Shown one piece after another: positions 7,048 to 16,193 of a DNA stretch of 64,000 nt. The DNA is from Spirobacillus cienkowskii (GTDB taxonomy: Bacteria; Bdellovibrionota_B; Oligoflexia; Silvanigrellales; Silvanigrellaceae): positions 891,501-955,500 of the forward strand of contig NZ_CP146516.1 in the NCBI RefSeq assembly GCF_037081835.1, given 5' to 3'. The position numbers and the translations under genes were made by a program. Within the stretch, counting starts at the first letter, position 1. Each line of letters starts with the position of its first letter. The notes under the pieces are model-generated. The model ran no database searches. It had not been told where the DNA came from and saw only the letters and a list, made by a program, of their open reading frames with translations.

Positions 7048-8202
7048 ATGCTTTGTATTACAAATGCAAAAATATTTGATGGCGAAAAGTTTTATACAAA
7101 TAAAAACATTTATATTAGTAATAATAAAATAAAAACTATTTCTTCTAAAAAACCCAATAAAAATTATAAAATACTTAATGCTAAAAATAATATTGTTTGT
7201 CCAGGCTTTATAGATATTCAGGTTAATGGTGGTGGAGGTGTTTTTTTTAATGAAACTCCGACATCAAATGCAGTGCAAAAAATTATGGAAACACACCGAA
7301 AATATGGGACAACCTCAATATTACCTACCTTTATCACAGATGAATATTCTAAATTACCAAATGTTTTAAATGCTATTACAGAAGTCATACAAAAAAAAAT
7401 TCCTGGTATTTTAGGAGTTCATTTAGAAGGGCCTTATTTAAATATAGAAAAAAAAGGCATTCATCCAGCAGAATATATAAGAACTCCCACAGAAAAAGAA
7501 TTAAATTTATTATTTGATTTAAAAGCAAATATTAAATTAATTACTCTTGCTCCTGAAGTGGTTCCAGAAAATATAATTAAAAATTTACAGCAAAAAAAAT
7601 ATATTGTTTTTGCTGGACATACTAATGCAACATATGTACAAATGCAACATGCTTTTAAAAATGGAGTGAGAGGTGTTACACATTTGTTTAATGCTTGTTC
7701 TCCTTTAGCAAGTCGTGAACCAGGAGTGGTTGGTGCAGCTCTGTTAAATAAAGAAGCGTGGTGCAGTATTATTGCAGATGGGTTTCATGTCGCATTTAAT
7801 TCTTTAAATTTAGCATTTAGTGCAAAGAATATCCGTAAATTTATTTTAGTCTCTGATGCAATGTCGCCTGTTGGAACTAATGCCTCAATGTTTTCAATTG
7901 GAAAAAATCAAATTTTTGTAAAAAATAATTGTTACGTAGATTCAAATGGAACTTTAGCAGGATCTTCTTTAACAGTATATGACGCATTTTTAAACATTTT
8001 AAAAAATAAATTAGTTTCGTTAGAAGAAGCTTTGCAAATGGCCTCTACCAATGCTGCACAATGTCTTAAAATTGATGGAAAAAATGCTAAGTTAAAAAAA
8101 GGTCGAATTCTTCCAGAATTTGATGCCGATTTACTTATACTTGATAGTAATAATTATAAGTTACGACAAGTCATCCAGAACGGTGTATTGTGTAACGGAT
8201 AA
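7048..8202 (+). CDS. nagA: N-acetylglucosamine-6-phosphate deacetylase
   Basis: Removes acetate from GlcNAc-6-P to give GlcN-6-P; amidohydrolase superfamily, 384 aa. Landmarks in order are GFIDIQVNGGGG, the metal-binding HLEGPYLN, GHTNATY with its metal His, the substrate loop HLFNACSPL, IADGFHV, the catalytic aspartate in LVSDAMSP and LAGSSLTVYDAF. It follows the kinase by 31 bp and precedes cinA by 28 bp in the same direction, so one transcript is likely. No nagB is nearby, so the fate of GlcN-6-P must be handled elsewhere. Confidence 0.9.
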   Translation: MLCITNAKIFDGEKFYTNKNIYISNNKIKTISSKKPNKNYKILNAKNNIVCPGFIDIQVNGGGGVFFNETPTSNAVQKIMETHRKYGTTSILPTFITDEYSKLPNVLNAITEVIQKKIPGILGVHLEGPYLNIEKKGIHPAEYIRTPTEKELNLLFDLKANIKLITLAPEVVPENIIKNLQQKKYIVFAGHTNATYVQMQHAFKNGVRGVTHLFNACSPLASREPGVVGAALLNKEAWCSIIADGFHVAFNSLNLAFSAKNIRKFILVSDAMSPVGTNASMFSIGKNQIFVKNNCYVDSNGTLAGSSLTVYDAFLNILKNKLVSLEEALQMASTNAAQCLKIDGKNAKLKKGRILPEFDADLLILDSNNYKLRQVIQNGVLCNG

Positions 8203-8230
8203 TATTTTTTTGTTTTAGGAGCCTATTATT

Positions 8231-9592
8231 ATGATTTCAGCTGGTATATTAATTACAGGTAACGAAGTATTATCTGCTAAAACAAAAGACACAAATGGCC
8301 CATTTATGGGAATGCATTTTAGAAAAGCAGGAATTTCTGTGCGCGCATCGATGATGTGTGGCGATAATGAAAAGGATTTACTTGATTGTTTAAATTATCT
8401 CGCAGAAAAATGCGATATCATTTTAATGACAGGTGGACTTGGCCCAACAAGTGATGATTTAACAGCAGAAGTTGTTGCTAAGTTTTTTTCATTGCCACTT
8501 TTATTCAATCAAGAAGCATGGGATGCATGCGTTGATTTTTTTATAAAGTCGGGACGTAATTCCATTCCTGAAAGTAACAAAAAACAAGCGCAATTACCAA
8601 AAAATTGTGAGTTAATTGCAAATAAATTTGGTACTGCTTGTGGTTTTGTAACTTCTGGCGAAAAATTTGGTAGAAAAGTAACAGTTTATAGTTTGCCAGG
8701 AGTCCCTTATGAAATGGAGGCAATGTTTTTAAATTATGTTTTGCCAAATTTAGTTAAAAATACAATTAATCCAATGACATTAAGCTGGCAGGTATTTAAT
8801 TTAGGTGAATCTTTTATGCAAAGTGCCATCAATCAGGCCGAAACATCTTTGTTACATCATTTCCCTAATTCTACAATTTCTTATCAAGCCCATCCTAACT
8901 ATGTCACTTATTCTGTTTCTTTATATCCAACTAACCTTTTACAAACAGAGGAATGCCAAAATTATTTAAAAAATAATTTTATTCCCGAAGTACAAAAATC
9001 GTTTGGTGAAAATATTCTTTATAGTGATGAGAAAAAAGTTGCTGCATTTATAATTGCAAAGTTACTAGAAAATAAAGAAAAAATTTCGTTTGCAGAAACC
9101 TCATGCGCAGGCTTTTTAAGCAAAGAATTGAGTGTATTAAGTTCTGATGAATCTTTTTTTTCTGGTGCAATAGCAGTTAATAATAGTTATTTAACTACAA
9201 ATTTACTTAAAATTCCAGAAAATATTTTTAATAAAAAATACGAAAATCCATTAAATTATATTAATTATTTAGCTTCACAAACATTACTCCAAACAAATGC
9301 AGATTATTGCTTAGCAGAATTTGGTTTTCCACAAGATAACATTGTACAGAAAGATTATCCTTTTGAAGGTTTTTATTTAGCTATAGCTATGTCAAGAGAT
9401 AAACTAAAATCTAAACCAATTATTGAAGAGTATTTAAAAAATTTTTTATGGGATAAGCAAAATTCTATTAGTGGTTTAGATTCTGTTGTGTTTAGTTATT
9501 TTTTAAAATATAATAAGCGGCATGCAAGAGAAATTCAGCAACTTCGGGCTGTTTTGTATTTATTGTGTTCTTTTGCAAAAATAATTACCTAA
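8231..9592 (+). CDS. cinA: CinA-like protein with a divergent C-terminal domain
   Basis: The N-terminal half is the CinA/MoCF molybdopterin-binding-like domain: GILITGNEVLSAKTKDTNGPF, ILMTGGLGPTSDD and YSLPGVPYEME. This domain is linked to ADP-ribose pyrophosphatase activity in characterised CinA. The C-terminal half should be the PncC NMN amidohydrolase, whose signature ESCTGG is here ETSCAGF and whose GIAGPxGG is replaced by EFGFPQD. NMN deamidation may therefore be lost. AGGAG precedes the ATG. It is the last gene of the carbonic anhydrase-nagK-nagA run. Its link to sugar salvage is only positional. Confidence 0.8.
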   Translation: MISAGILITGNEVLSAKTKDTNGPFMGMHFRKAGISVRASMMCGDNEKDLLDCLNYLAEKCDIILMTGGLGPTSDDLTAEVVAKFFSLPLLFNQEAWDACVDFFIKSGRNSIPESNKKQAQLPKNCELIANKFGTACGFVTSGEKFGRKVTVYSLPGVPYEMEAMFLNYVLPNLVKNTINPMTLSWQVFNLGESFMQSAINQAETSLLHHFPNSTISYQAHPNYVTYSVSLYPTNLLQTEECQNYLKNNFIPEVQKSFGENILYSDEKKVAAFIIAKLLENKEKISFAETSCAGFLSKELSVLSSDESFFSGAIAVNNSYLTTNLLKIPENIFNKKYENPLNYINYLASQTLLQTNADYCLAEFGFPQDNIVQKDYPFEGFYLAIAMSRDKLKSKPIIEEYLKNFLWDKQNSISGLDSVVFSYFLKYNKRHAREIQQLRAVLYLLCSFAKIIT

Positions 9593-9640
9593 AATAATAA
9601 CGATTAAATCTAAATCACGGTGTAATTTTTTTATATAAAC

Positions 9641-10312
9641 TTATTTTACTTTTTTAATTTTATTATAAATATCAATAATGTCGATTTCGTATTTAGGGTT
9701 TTGCACTGCTTCAATTGGAATTTGTAAATTTTCGGCAATAATTTCTTGAATACGCAATAAATGTAAATTTTTACGTTCTAATTGACTTTTCTTTGCCCAT
9801 TTTGCCGCAGCAACAATAAGACTAGATACTTGATCTGCGGTTAGTTTTTCTGTGTTAATTGTAATATCAAAATCACTATGATCTTCTATATCAAGACCAT
9901 AAAGTCTCAAGTAGCGTTTGCGATTTTGTTCATCGCGCTTTAGGGTTTTGTATAGGACTTGCTCATAACTGGATTGTTTTTCCGTTTCTCTGCGATTGAT
10001 ACGTGAAGCCCTAGCTTCTAAAGGTGCCTGAAGCCAAATTCTGAGTTCAGCATCCATCAGCCACGCTGCAAGTCTTGTCCCGATTACAATGTTTTCATTA
10101 GAAATCGCATTTCTTATCAAAGTGAGGTCTGTCAAGTAATCATATATTAGGTTTGAAGACGCTTCTTTATGAAGCTCTTCAAAGTTGATACAAAGATCTC
10201 GCGCTAAATCTCGAAATGTGTAATTAACTATTTTGAGTTGTAGGGCTTTTCCAACATTAGTTGTGGCTGTTGTGTTTCCGCAACCGCTGTGTCCAGATAT
10301 AGCAATTCTCAT
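9641..10312 (-). CDS. Cytidylate kinase-like protein (Cytidylate_kin2 type)
   Basis: A 223-aa NMP-kinase-fold protein resembling the archaeal/spirochaete type of CMP kinase: IAISGHSGCGNTT at the P-loop, YTFRDLARD, IGTRLAAWLMDAELRIWLQAP, RASRINRRE and RYLRLYGLDIEDHSDFD followed by INTE. The P-loop lysine is Asn (GCGNTT). To my knowledge members of this subfamily tolerate T or N there, so this does not prove inactivity. The ATG at 10312 has GGAGA five bases upstream, which favours it over a start at 10324. It is divergent from gatC. Confidence 0.75.
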   Translation of the reverse strand: MRIAISGHSGCGNTTATTNVGKALQLKIVNYTFRDLARDLCINFEELHKEASSNLIYDYLTDLTLIRNAISNENIVIGTRLAAWLMDAELRIWLQAPLEARASRINRRETEKQSSYEQVLYKTLKRDEQNRKRYLRLYGLDIEDHSDFDITINTEKLTADQVSSLIVAAAKWAKKSQLERKNLHLLRIQEIIAENLQIPIEAVQNPKYEIDIIDIYNKIKKVK

Positions 10313-10434
10313 AAGTGTCTCCATTTAGTATGAGTCATTTTATCCTTAATTGCATTTGATAGTTGATTCAATGCTTCTGTCAGATTACTTTGTCAATTTG
10401 TTCTATTCTAAGGCGTTGAAAGGATTTTTTCGTG

Positions 10435-10776
10435 ATGAAAGAAGAATTTTCCCGAGAAACTGTAAAGCGTATCGCTGAACTAGCTCGATTGTATCTTACA
10501 GAAGAAGAAGTGTCAGTCTACCAAGAAGAATTGGCTAAAATTATGGATGCTTTTAAAGCATTGTCGCAGCTTCCTTTGCCCGAAGATTTTGCGGGAGATG
10601 CGCGATCGGCTCTTGTTATGACTAAGGCTGTTGCAAATGACGACGACGATTCCATGTCGCGTTTACGTTCTGATCGAGTTAACAACGAATTGTCTTCTCA
10701 AACATTTCTCAGTCAAGCGCCAGAACGAGAAGGGGTATTTATCCGTGTTCCTGCAATTCTTGCTCCTTCTACTTAA
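10435..10776 (+). CDS. gatC: Asp/Glu-tRNA amidotransferase subunit C
   Basis: Small scaffold subunit that tethers GatA and GatB. It has the usual N-terminal pattern SRETVKRIAELARLYLTEEE and LAKIMDAFKALSQL, and a C-terminal APEREGVFIRVPAIL that wraps GatA. A GTG at 10432 directly precedes the ATG at 10435; AGGA at 10421-10424 could serve either. It is followed after 17 bp by gatA, giving a gatC-gatA-gatB operon that ends at the hairpin at 13852. Confidence 0.9.
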   Translation: MKEEFSRETVKRIAELARLYLTEEEVSVYQEELAKIMDAFKALSQLPLPEDFAGDARSALVMTKAVANDDDDSMSRLRSDRVNNELSSQTFLSQAPEREGVFIRVPAILAPST

Positions 10777-10793
10777 ATAATAGGTTTCTCGCT

Positions 10794-12275
10794 ATGACTT
10801 TCAAAAATAAATTTGCTTCAGAATACACTTCTCAATTTAAAGAACATTCTGCTATTGAGCTTGTTAAACAGTTTAAAAGCGGTAAAACCTCAATTTCAGA
10901 GTATTTAACAAAGCTTTTTAATCACATTGAAAAAATGAATCCAGAACTCAATGCGTTAACAAGCATTCAAAAAGAACATGCTTTTGAGCGCGCGAAGCAG
11001 CTTGAAGCGCAAAAAGTAAATAATGAACAGTGCTTGTATGGTGTTCCAATTATTCTTAAAGAAAATATTCAAAAAATTAATTTTCCTGTAGAATGCGCTT
11101 CTAAAATTTTAAAAGGATATACAGGACAATTTAATGCAACTGTTGTCAATTCTTTTGAAAAAGCTGGAGCAATCTTTATTGCAACAGCAAATATGGATGA
11201 ATTCGCAATGGGATCTTCAAACGAACACAGTTGTCATGGCGTGGTCAAAAATCCACATGATGTGTCACGGGTGAGTGGTGGTTCGAGTGGTGGTTCAGCT
11301 GTAGCCTGTGCAGCAGGTTTTGGACCCATCGCACTGGGCTCTGACACCGGAGGCAGTGTGCGGCAACCTGCAGGATTTTGTGGAATATATGGACTCAAAC
11401 CAACCTATGGTCGAGTTTCTCGTTATGGTTTGGTTGCGTTTGGCTCAAGTCTCGATCAAATTTCTCCTTTTGCAAGAACAATGGGCGATCTCGATCTCAT
11501 GATGCGTGTGATGGCTCACGAGGATCCACGCGATGCAACAAGTCTTACGGGAAGCTATGCGTCTTCTAAAGAAACTTATGAGTTAAAAGGTAAGAAAATA
11601 GGAGTTTTGCGAAGCGTATTAAAAGAAGGTGTTGATGATAACGTCATGCAAGAGTTTTTGCAGTTAGAAGAAAATTTAAAAAAGCATGGTGTTACCTTTG
11701 TTGATATTGAAATTCCTTCTCTTGAACACACGTTGAGTGTTTATTATTTAATTGCTTGCGCAGAAGCTTCAACAAACTTATCCCGTTTTGATGGAATTCG
11801 TTATGGGCATCGCGCGCAAAATACAAACGACCTTTTTGATTTGTATTGCAAAACGCGCGCAGAAGGTTTTGGTCATGAAGTAAAACGTCGTATTATGCTT
11901 GGAACATTTTCTTTGAGTGCAGGCTTTTACGATGCTTTTTATGGAAAAGCACAAACTGTGCGTGATTTGATGGCGCACCAATTTGATTCTGTATTTAAAG
12001 AGGTTGATTTTATTTACCTTCCAACCTCACCGGCGAGTGCTTTTCATTTTGGAATCAATGCTTTTGATCCAATTAAAGAGTATCTGTATGATATATTTAC
12101 AATTCCTGCCAATTTAATAGGAGTGCCTGCAATATCTGTGCCTGCAAACGTTGCAACAGGCACGCTTCCTGTTGGTCTGCAATTTATGGCGAAAAAAGGG
12201 AGTGATGCAAATCTTATCGCATTTGCTGCAGCGCTAGAAAATAAAAATTTGGTTGGTACAACTCGTTTACTATAA
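10794..12275 (+). CDS. gatA: Asp/Glu-tRNA amidotransferase subunit A
   Basis: Amidase that releases ammonia from glutamine for the transamidation of Glu-tRNA(Gln) or Asp-tRNA(Asn). The Lys-cisSer-Ser triad is in place: Lys89 in ILKEN, Ser164 in SGGSSGGS, and Ser188 in SDTGGSVRQPAG, with the spacing of characterised GatA. It is 493 aa, normal for the family. Together with gatB and gatC it shows that this organism makes Gln-tRNA and/or Asn-tRNA indirectly. Confidence 0.95.
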   Translation: MTFKNKFASEYTSQFKEHSAIELVKQFKSGKTSISEYLTKLFNHIEKMNPELNALTSIQKEHAFERAKQLEAQKVNNEQCLYGVPIILKENIQKINFPVECASKILKGYTGQFNATVVNSFEKAGAIFIATANMDEFAMGSSNEHSCHGVVKNPHDVSRVSGGSSGGSAVACAAGFGPIALGSDTGGSVRQPAGFCGIYGLKPTYGRVSRYGLVAFGSSLDQISPFARTMGDLDLMMRVMAHEDPRDATSLTGSYASSKETYELKGKKIGVLRSVLKEGVDDNVMQEFLQLEENLKKHGVTFVDIEIPSLEHTLSVYYLIACAEASTNLSRFDGIRYGHRAQNTNDLFDLYCKTRAEGFGHEVKRRIMLGTFSLSAGFYDAFYGKAQTVRDLMAHQFDSVFKEVDFIYLPTSPASAFHFGINAFDPIKEYLYDIFTIPANLIGVPAISVPANVATGTLPVGLQFMAKKGSDANLIAFAAALENKNLVGTTRLL

Positions 12276-12304
12276 GTCCTTTTGAAAGGTAATAAAAATA
12301 ATTT

Positions 12305-13804
12305 ATGAGTAGAAATAGTCTCGTTAATTATCCTAGAGTTTTAGAAATTAATAAAAAATATGATATCGTAATTGGTATCGAAGTTCATTGCCAGCTCGCG
12401 ACCAAAAGCAAAATGTTTAGTACAAGTAAAAATGCTTATGGAGATGCCCCAAATTCTAATATTGATCCAACGTGTTTAGGATTACCTGGAGCTTTGCCTA
12501 CAATTAATGAAGAAGCAGTAAATCTTGCAATTCGTATGGGATTGGCTCTAAAAAGTGAAATTCAAACAGTCAGTGTTTTTGCGCGAAAAAATTATTTTTA
12601 TCCAGATCTCCCAAAGGGCTATCAAATAACACAATATGATAGACCTTTGTGTTTTGGTGGAGAAATTATTTTGCCATCGGGTAAAAAAATAGGGATTGAA
12701 CGCATACAAATCGAAGAAGATGCTGGAAAAAATATTCATGTGGGAACTTGTTCGTTGGTTGATTACAATCGCTCTGGTGTAGGGCTTATTGAAATAGTCA
12801 GTGCTCCTGATATTTCTTCTCCCGAAGAAGCATCAGAGTATTTAAAAAAGCTACATAGCTATGTTGTTAATTTAGATATTTCTGATGGAGATTTAGAACG
12901 TGGGAATTTTAGAGCTGATGCCAATGTCTCATTAAAACCAAAAGGATCTAAAATTTTTGGCAGACGTTGTGAAATAAAAAATGTGAACTCCTTTAAGTAC
13001 ATTGAAAAAGCAATTGCTTATGAAATTGAACGCCAACATGAAATTTTAGAATCTGGTGGTGAAATTCAAATGGAGACATTGGGTTATGATAGCGACAAAA
13101 ATATGACTGTTAGTCAGCGTAGTAAAGAGTTAGCAAAAGATTATCGCTATCTTCCCGAACCCGACTTGCCGCCACTTATTGTTACAAAAGAACGCATTCA
13201 AAAAATAACAAGCGAAATGCCAGAATTGCCAGAAGCGAAAGCTGCTCGTTTGATTCAGGCTCATGGGCTACCAGAGTATGATGCTAAAGTTATTACTGCA
13301 TCGCGTATTAATAGTGCTTATTTTGAAAAGCTTGTTAAGCTGCTAGAAGGAAAAATTGAACCTAAAATAATTTCAAACTATTTTATGACGGATGTGATGA
13401 GAGCTAGTAAACTTTATGCAGAAGAAAAAGGTATTTCTTTAGATGAACTTGAAGAAGTTCCTGTTCCGCTAGAATATAGTGTTTCGTTATTGAGTTTACA
13501 AATTAAAGGAACAATTAGTGGTAGAATAGCTAAAGAAGTTTTTGAAGAAATGATTTTAACTCAAAAATCTCCAGAAGAAATTGTTAAATCTAAAAATTTA
13601 ATTCAAATATCTGACGATACTTCAATTGCAAAAATTTGTGAGCAAGTTATTTTACAAAATCAAGAAGCACTTTCTGAGTATTATGCAGGTAAAGAAAAAC
13701 TTTTTGGTTTTTTTGTAGGACAAGCAATGAAACTTTCTGGAGGCAAACTCAATCCAGCAAAAGTTAATGAAGTTCTTAAAAAATTATTAGACACAAAAAA
13801 ATAA
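12305..13804 (+). CDS. gatB: Asp/Glu-tRNA amidotransferase subunit B
   Basis: Kinase and tRNA-binding subunit that activates the misacylated amino acid. The N terminus has IVIGIEVHCQL, CLGLPGALPTIN, ARKNYFYPDLPKGYQI and RIQIEEDAGK, all GatB hallmarks. The C-terminal YqeY-like tail ends with GFFVGQAMKLSGGKLNPAKVNEVL. 499 aa, 29 bp after gatA. No oddities. Confidence 0.95.
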   Translation: MSRNSLVNYPRVLEINKKYDIVIGIEVHCQLATKSKMFSTSKNAYGDAPNSNIDPTCLGLPGALPTINEEAVNLAIRMGLALKSEIQTVSVFARKNYFYPDLPKGYQITQYDRPLCFGGEIILPSGKKIGIERIQIEEDAGKNIHVGTCSLVDYNRSGVGLIEIVSAPDISSPEEASEYLKKLHSYVVNLDISDGDLERGNFRADANVSLKPKGSKIFGRRCEIKNVNSFKYIEKAIAYEIERQHEILESGGEIQMETLGYDSDKNMTVSQRSKELAKDYRYLPEPDLPPLIVTKERIQKITSEMPELPEAKAARLIQAHGLPEYDAKVITASRINSAYFEKLVKLLEGKIEPKIISNYFMTDVMRASKLYAEEKGISLDELEEVPVPLEYSVSLLSLQIKGTISGRIAKEVFEEMILTQKSPEEIVKSKNLIQISDDTSIAKICEQVILQNQEALSEYYAGKEKLFGFFVGQAMKLSGGKLNPAKVNEVLKKLLDTKK

Positions 13805-13851
13805 TCAATTAATCTTATAATCTGTCAAAAAAATAACACAAATTAAAATCC

Positions 13852-13884
13852 ACTGTTTAGGATTTAGTTCTAAACAGTAATTTT
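13852..13884 (+). terminator. Terminator after gatCAB
   Basis: ACTGTTTAG (13852-13860) and CTAAACAGT (13870-13878) form a perfect 9-bp stem with a 9-base loop, followed by AATTTTT. Confidence 0.7.
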
Positions 13885-14234
13885 TAAACCTTTAGCATTG
13901 TCTCTTAATATTTTATTTAAACTAGCTTAAATAAAATTTACTGTCAAATATTTTTTTAAAGTCATTTTTTAAAATTAGTAAGCAAAGTTTAGCATAATAT
14001 GATCGAATTTTTTATTTTATAAGAAGTGTTTTTTAATTTAATTAAAAAAAATCATAAAATTGAAATTAATTTTAAATTTAAAAAATAAAAAAATAAATAA
14101 TACTATTAATTTTAAAAAATAGATCTTATTATTTCTTGAAAATTGTTAAAATAAATAATTATTTTAAAGAAGTATTTTTTGTTAATTTATAATAAAAAAA
14201 TTTTTAAATAATACTTGCGTTAATATAGTAAATT
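13885..14234. other. AT-rich intergenic stretch with no recognised gene
   Basis: About 350 bases of extremely AT-rich DNA between the gatCAB terminator and the minus-strand pair of small unknown genes. I see no open frame of note, RNA gene or clear repeat. The end next to 14235 should hold the terminator of those genes, but no clear GC stem is visible. Confidence 0.6.
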
Positions 14235-14642
14235 TTATCGAAGCTTTTCTGGTTGTGTGTCATAGACTCTAGGTAATTCTTTTGCCCAGCGTATTAGCTG
14301 TGCTTGTTCATTTCTAAGAAAATCAGAAACTTTTTTACTTTTAGGCTCTGTTCTCATTTTATCAATTCGTTGTTGTAATGTTAAAATTCGATTACGATTA
14401 TCTGGCAGTTTCATGACTTCGTCCATAATATTATTAAACGCATCTTTTTCTTGTGGAGTTAGTCCTGTTGTAATGGAATGTCTATGATACTTTTTTATTG
14501 CAGTTTTATCAGTATCAATAATAATAGTGCCATCAGGTTTTTTTTCTTTGACAACACCAGGGTTGGTATAAATACCAACTTTTGATACATAATCACCGAT
14601 TTGAATAAATGCCGATCGCGAAGGTGGTGGAATATATACCAT
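14235..14642 (-). CDS. Unknown 135-aa protein, paralogue of its upstream neighbour
   Basis: I do not recognise a family. It begins MVYIPPPSRSAF, has a beta-rich N-terminal part (GDYVSKVGIYTNPGVV, GTIIIDTD) and then a charged, helical half with GLTPQEKDAFNNI, ILTLQQRIDKM and FLRNEQAQLIRWAKEL. It aligns along its length with the next gene upstream (14669-15073), for example GTIIIDTDK with GKIILDKDF and GLTPQEK with GLEPKQK. AAGGAG upstream of the ATG is strong. There is no signal peptide, membrane segment or cysteine. It is probably a cytoplasmic product of local duplication. Confidence 0.7.
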   Translation of the reverse strand: MVYIPPPSRSAFIQIGDYVSKVGIYTNPGVVKEKKPDGTIIIDTDKTAIKKYHRHSITTGLTPQEKDAFNNIMDEVMKLPDNRNRILTLQQRIDKMRTEPKSKKVSDFLRNEQAQLIRWAKELPRVYDTQPEKLR

Positions 14643-14668
14643 AAATTCATCTCCTTTTTATTAACCAA

Positions 14669-15073
14669 TTAAGTACCAAGCATGATTGGTGCAGTTTCTA
14701 AATCTTCGGGCGCAAATTTTTCTCTCACTATTCGGTATTGAAGTTCATTTTCTAAATATCGAATGACTCGAGGATCGATTCGCTCTTCTTTAAGCCTTTT
14801 AATTTGATGATACAGATCGCGAATTTCTTGCCGTTTGTCGGGGGTATTGCGGCGTATATCGGGTTTGCTTTCTATTGCAGAAAGATTGGCTAAGTATTCT
14901 TCTTTTTGTTTTGGTTCAAGGCCGTTGCGAATGCCAAATTTTGCAGTCTCTTGAACTTTGGCAAAATCTTTATCTAAAATAATTTTACCAGTATTGTTGT
15001 CTCTGTTTGCAATACGGACGGGCTCTCCTGTGCGACTCCAAAGAATATCATTTTGTGTTATGGTAAACGCCAT
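14669..15073 (-). CDS. Unknown 134-aa protein, paralogue of its downstream neighbour
   Basis: I do not recognise a family. An N-terminal segment with ITQNDILWSRTGEPVRI and GKIILDKDF leads to a helical, charged half (GLEPKQKEEYLANLSAI, RQEIRDLYHQIKRLK, VIRYLENELQYRIVREKF). The pattern, length and motif order match the 135-aa neighbour, so the two arose by tandem duplication, now strongly diverged. AAAAAGGACC precedes the ATG. The 26-bp gap implies a two-gene operon. No signal peptide or cysteine is present. Confidence 0.7.
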   Translation of the reverse strand: MAFTITQNDILWSRTGEPVRIANRDNNTGKIILDKDFAKVQETAKFGIRNGLEPKQKEEYLANLSAIESKPDIRRNTPDKRQEIRDLYHQIKRLKEERIDPRVIRYLENELQYRIVREKFAPEDLETAPIMLGT

Positions 15074-15218
15074 TTAAGGTCCTTTTTAAATTTTGTCCGT
15101 TCTAGTTACTTTTGTAACAGGAATCATACGAGTGCTGGCGGAACGAAATATTGTGTGTACAAATTTTGACAGATTTTGAGATGCTTAAAAGAGTTGGGCT
15201 AATCTATAACATTGGCAA

Positions 15219-16190
15219 TTAAAGTTTTTTAGGTGTGAGAATTCTAATTGTTTCTTGCTGAAAATTATGCAGTTCTTTTGCAAATGAAAACAATTTTTCT
15301 TGCGACCATTGAACCCCATCAGCATCGAATAATTTTTTAAAATCGCTAGTTTTGACTTGAGCGCATGTTTCTAATCCCTTAATCACTGCTGTTGTCGCAA
15401 GCGGATTGTTTTTGAGAGTTTCTACAACAATAGAATCGGGTAAGCTTTGTGAAATTCCTAAAACAATATAATCGCTAAATAAAGTTCCTAATTGAATTGG
15501 TGTTGTATTTGAAAATTTATCATCTAAAAAATTTTCAGAAACAACTCCAACTTCTGCTAAGTTTTGGTCTAGCGCTTGTAAAACAGAAGAAAAATTTCCA
15601 ACAAAGATGGCTGCATTGGGAAAGATGTTGCGTTGCAAAAAATAGAGTCTTGGCACTAAAAATCCAATAACGTTATCGGGGGCTGTGTAAGCAACGGTCG
15701 ATTTATTAAAATATTGAATAATTTTTTCGTTATTTAAATTAAAAGCATTGAGAGCTAAACCACTTTTTTGAAAATAACTCTTCCAAATGTTGGTATGACC
15801 AATGATCACGGCACGTGTTGATGGTGAACCGTTTTTTGAAAAGATAAGAAGGCTCTTTAATGGTGTTTTTGCGAGCGCATTCATGTATGCCATTGCAGAA
15901 ATGACTCCATATTGAGCCTGGCCTCTTGCTAATGCCGAAACAACGGCTTTGTCATCTGAGGCAAAATGGATTTCTATTCTGTAGTTTGTCTTATTCTCAA
16001 GACAATTTTGAATTTCTGAGCGAGATGAATTGGCGTGAATATTAGAATATGTCGAATCTATATAAAGTTTAATTGGCAAAGACTTTGAACCAAGTTCCGG
16101 TTTGCCTAACCACAGTTTTGTGCAACTTCCAAAAGTAAAAATTATAATTAAATATACAATACATTTTATAAATTTAAAAAATAAAACCAT
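15219..16190 (-). CDS. PhnD/TauA-like substrate-binding lipoprotein
   Basis: 323 aa with a signal peptide and a possible lipobox FGSC (Cys23). The body resembles PhnD/phosphonate or ABC-type periplasmic binding proteins: LPIKLYIDSTY, FASDDKAVVSALARGQAQYGVISAMAYMNAL, STVAYTAPDNVIGFLVPRLYFL and LAEVGVVSENFL. No permease or ATPase gene is adjacent; the gene upstream is a second, unrelated binding protein with three bases between. It may feed a transporter encoded elsewhere or act as a sensor. The ligand is unknown. Confidence 0.65.
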   Translation of the reverse strand: MVLFFKFIKCIVYLIIIFTFGSCTKLWLGKPELGSKSLPIKLYIDSTYSNIHANSSRSEIQNCLENKTNYRIEIHFASDDKAVVSALARGQAQYGVISAMAYMNALAKTPLKSLLIFSKNGSPSTRAVIIGHTNIWKSYFQKSGLALNAFNLNNEKIIQYFNKSTVAYTAPDNVIGFLVPRLYFLQRNIFPNAAIFVGNFSSVLQALDQNLAEVGVVSENFLDDKFSNTTPIQLGTLFSDYIVLGISQSLPDSIVVETLKNNPLATTAVIKGLETCAQVKTSDFKKLFDADGVQWSQEKLFSFAKELHNFQQETIRILTPKKL

Positions 16191-16193
16191 AAT

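Noticed and set aside
9641-10312. Loss of the P-loop lysine (GCGNTT) as a sign of a dead kinase
   Set aside because: As I recall, this cytidylate kinase subfamily commonly has T or N at that position, and the rest of the enzyme is intact.
10435-13804. gatCAB operon as possible novelty
   Set aside because: All three subunits have normal length, order and catalytic residues; an ordinary housekeeping operon.
15105-15118. GTTAC-TTTT-GTAAC mini-hairpin upstream of the small paralogues
   Set aside because: Five pairs only and no link to a known regulator; likely chance.
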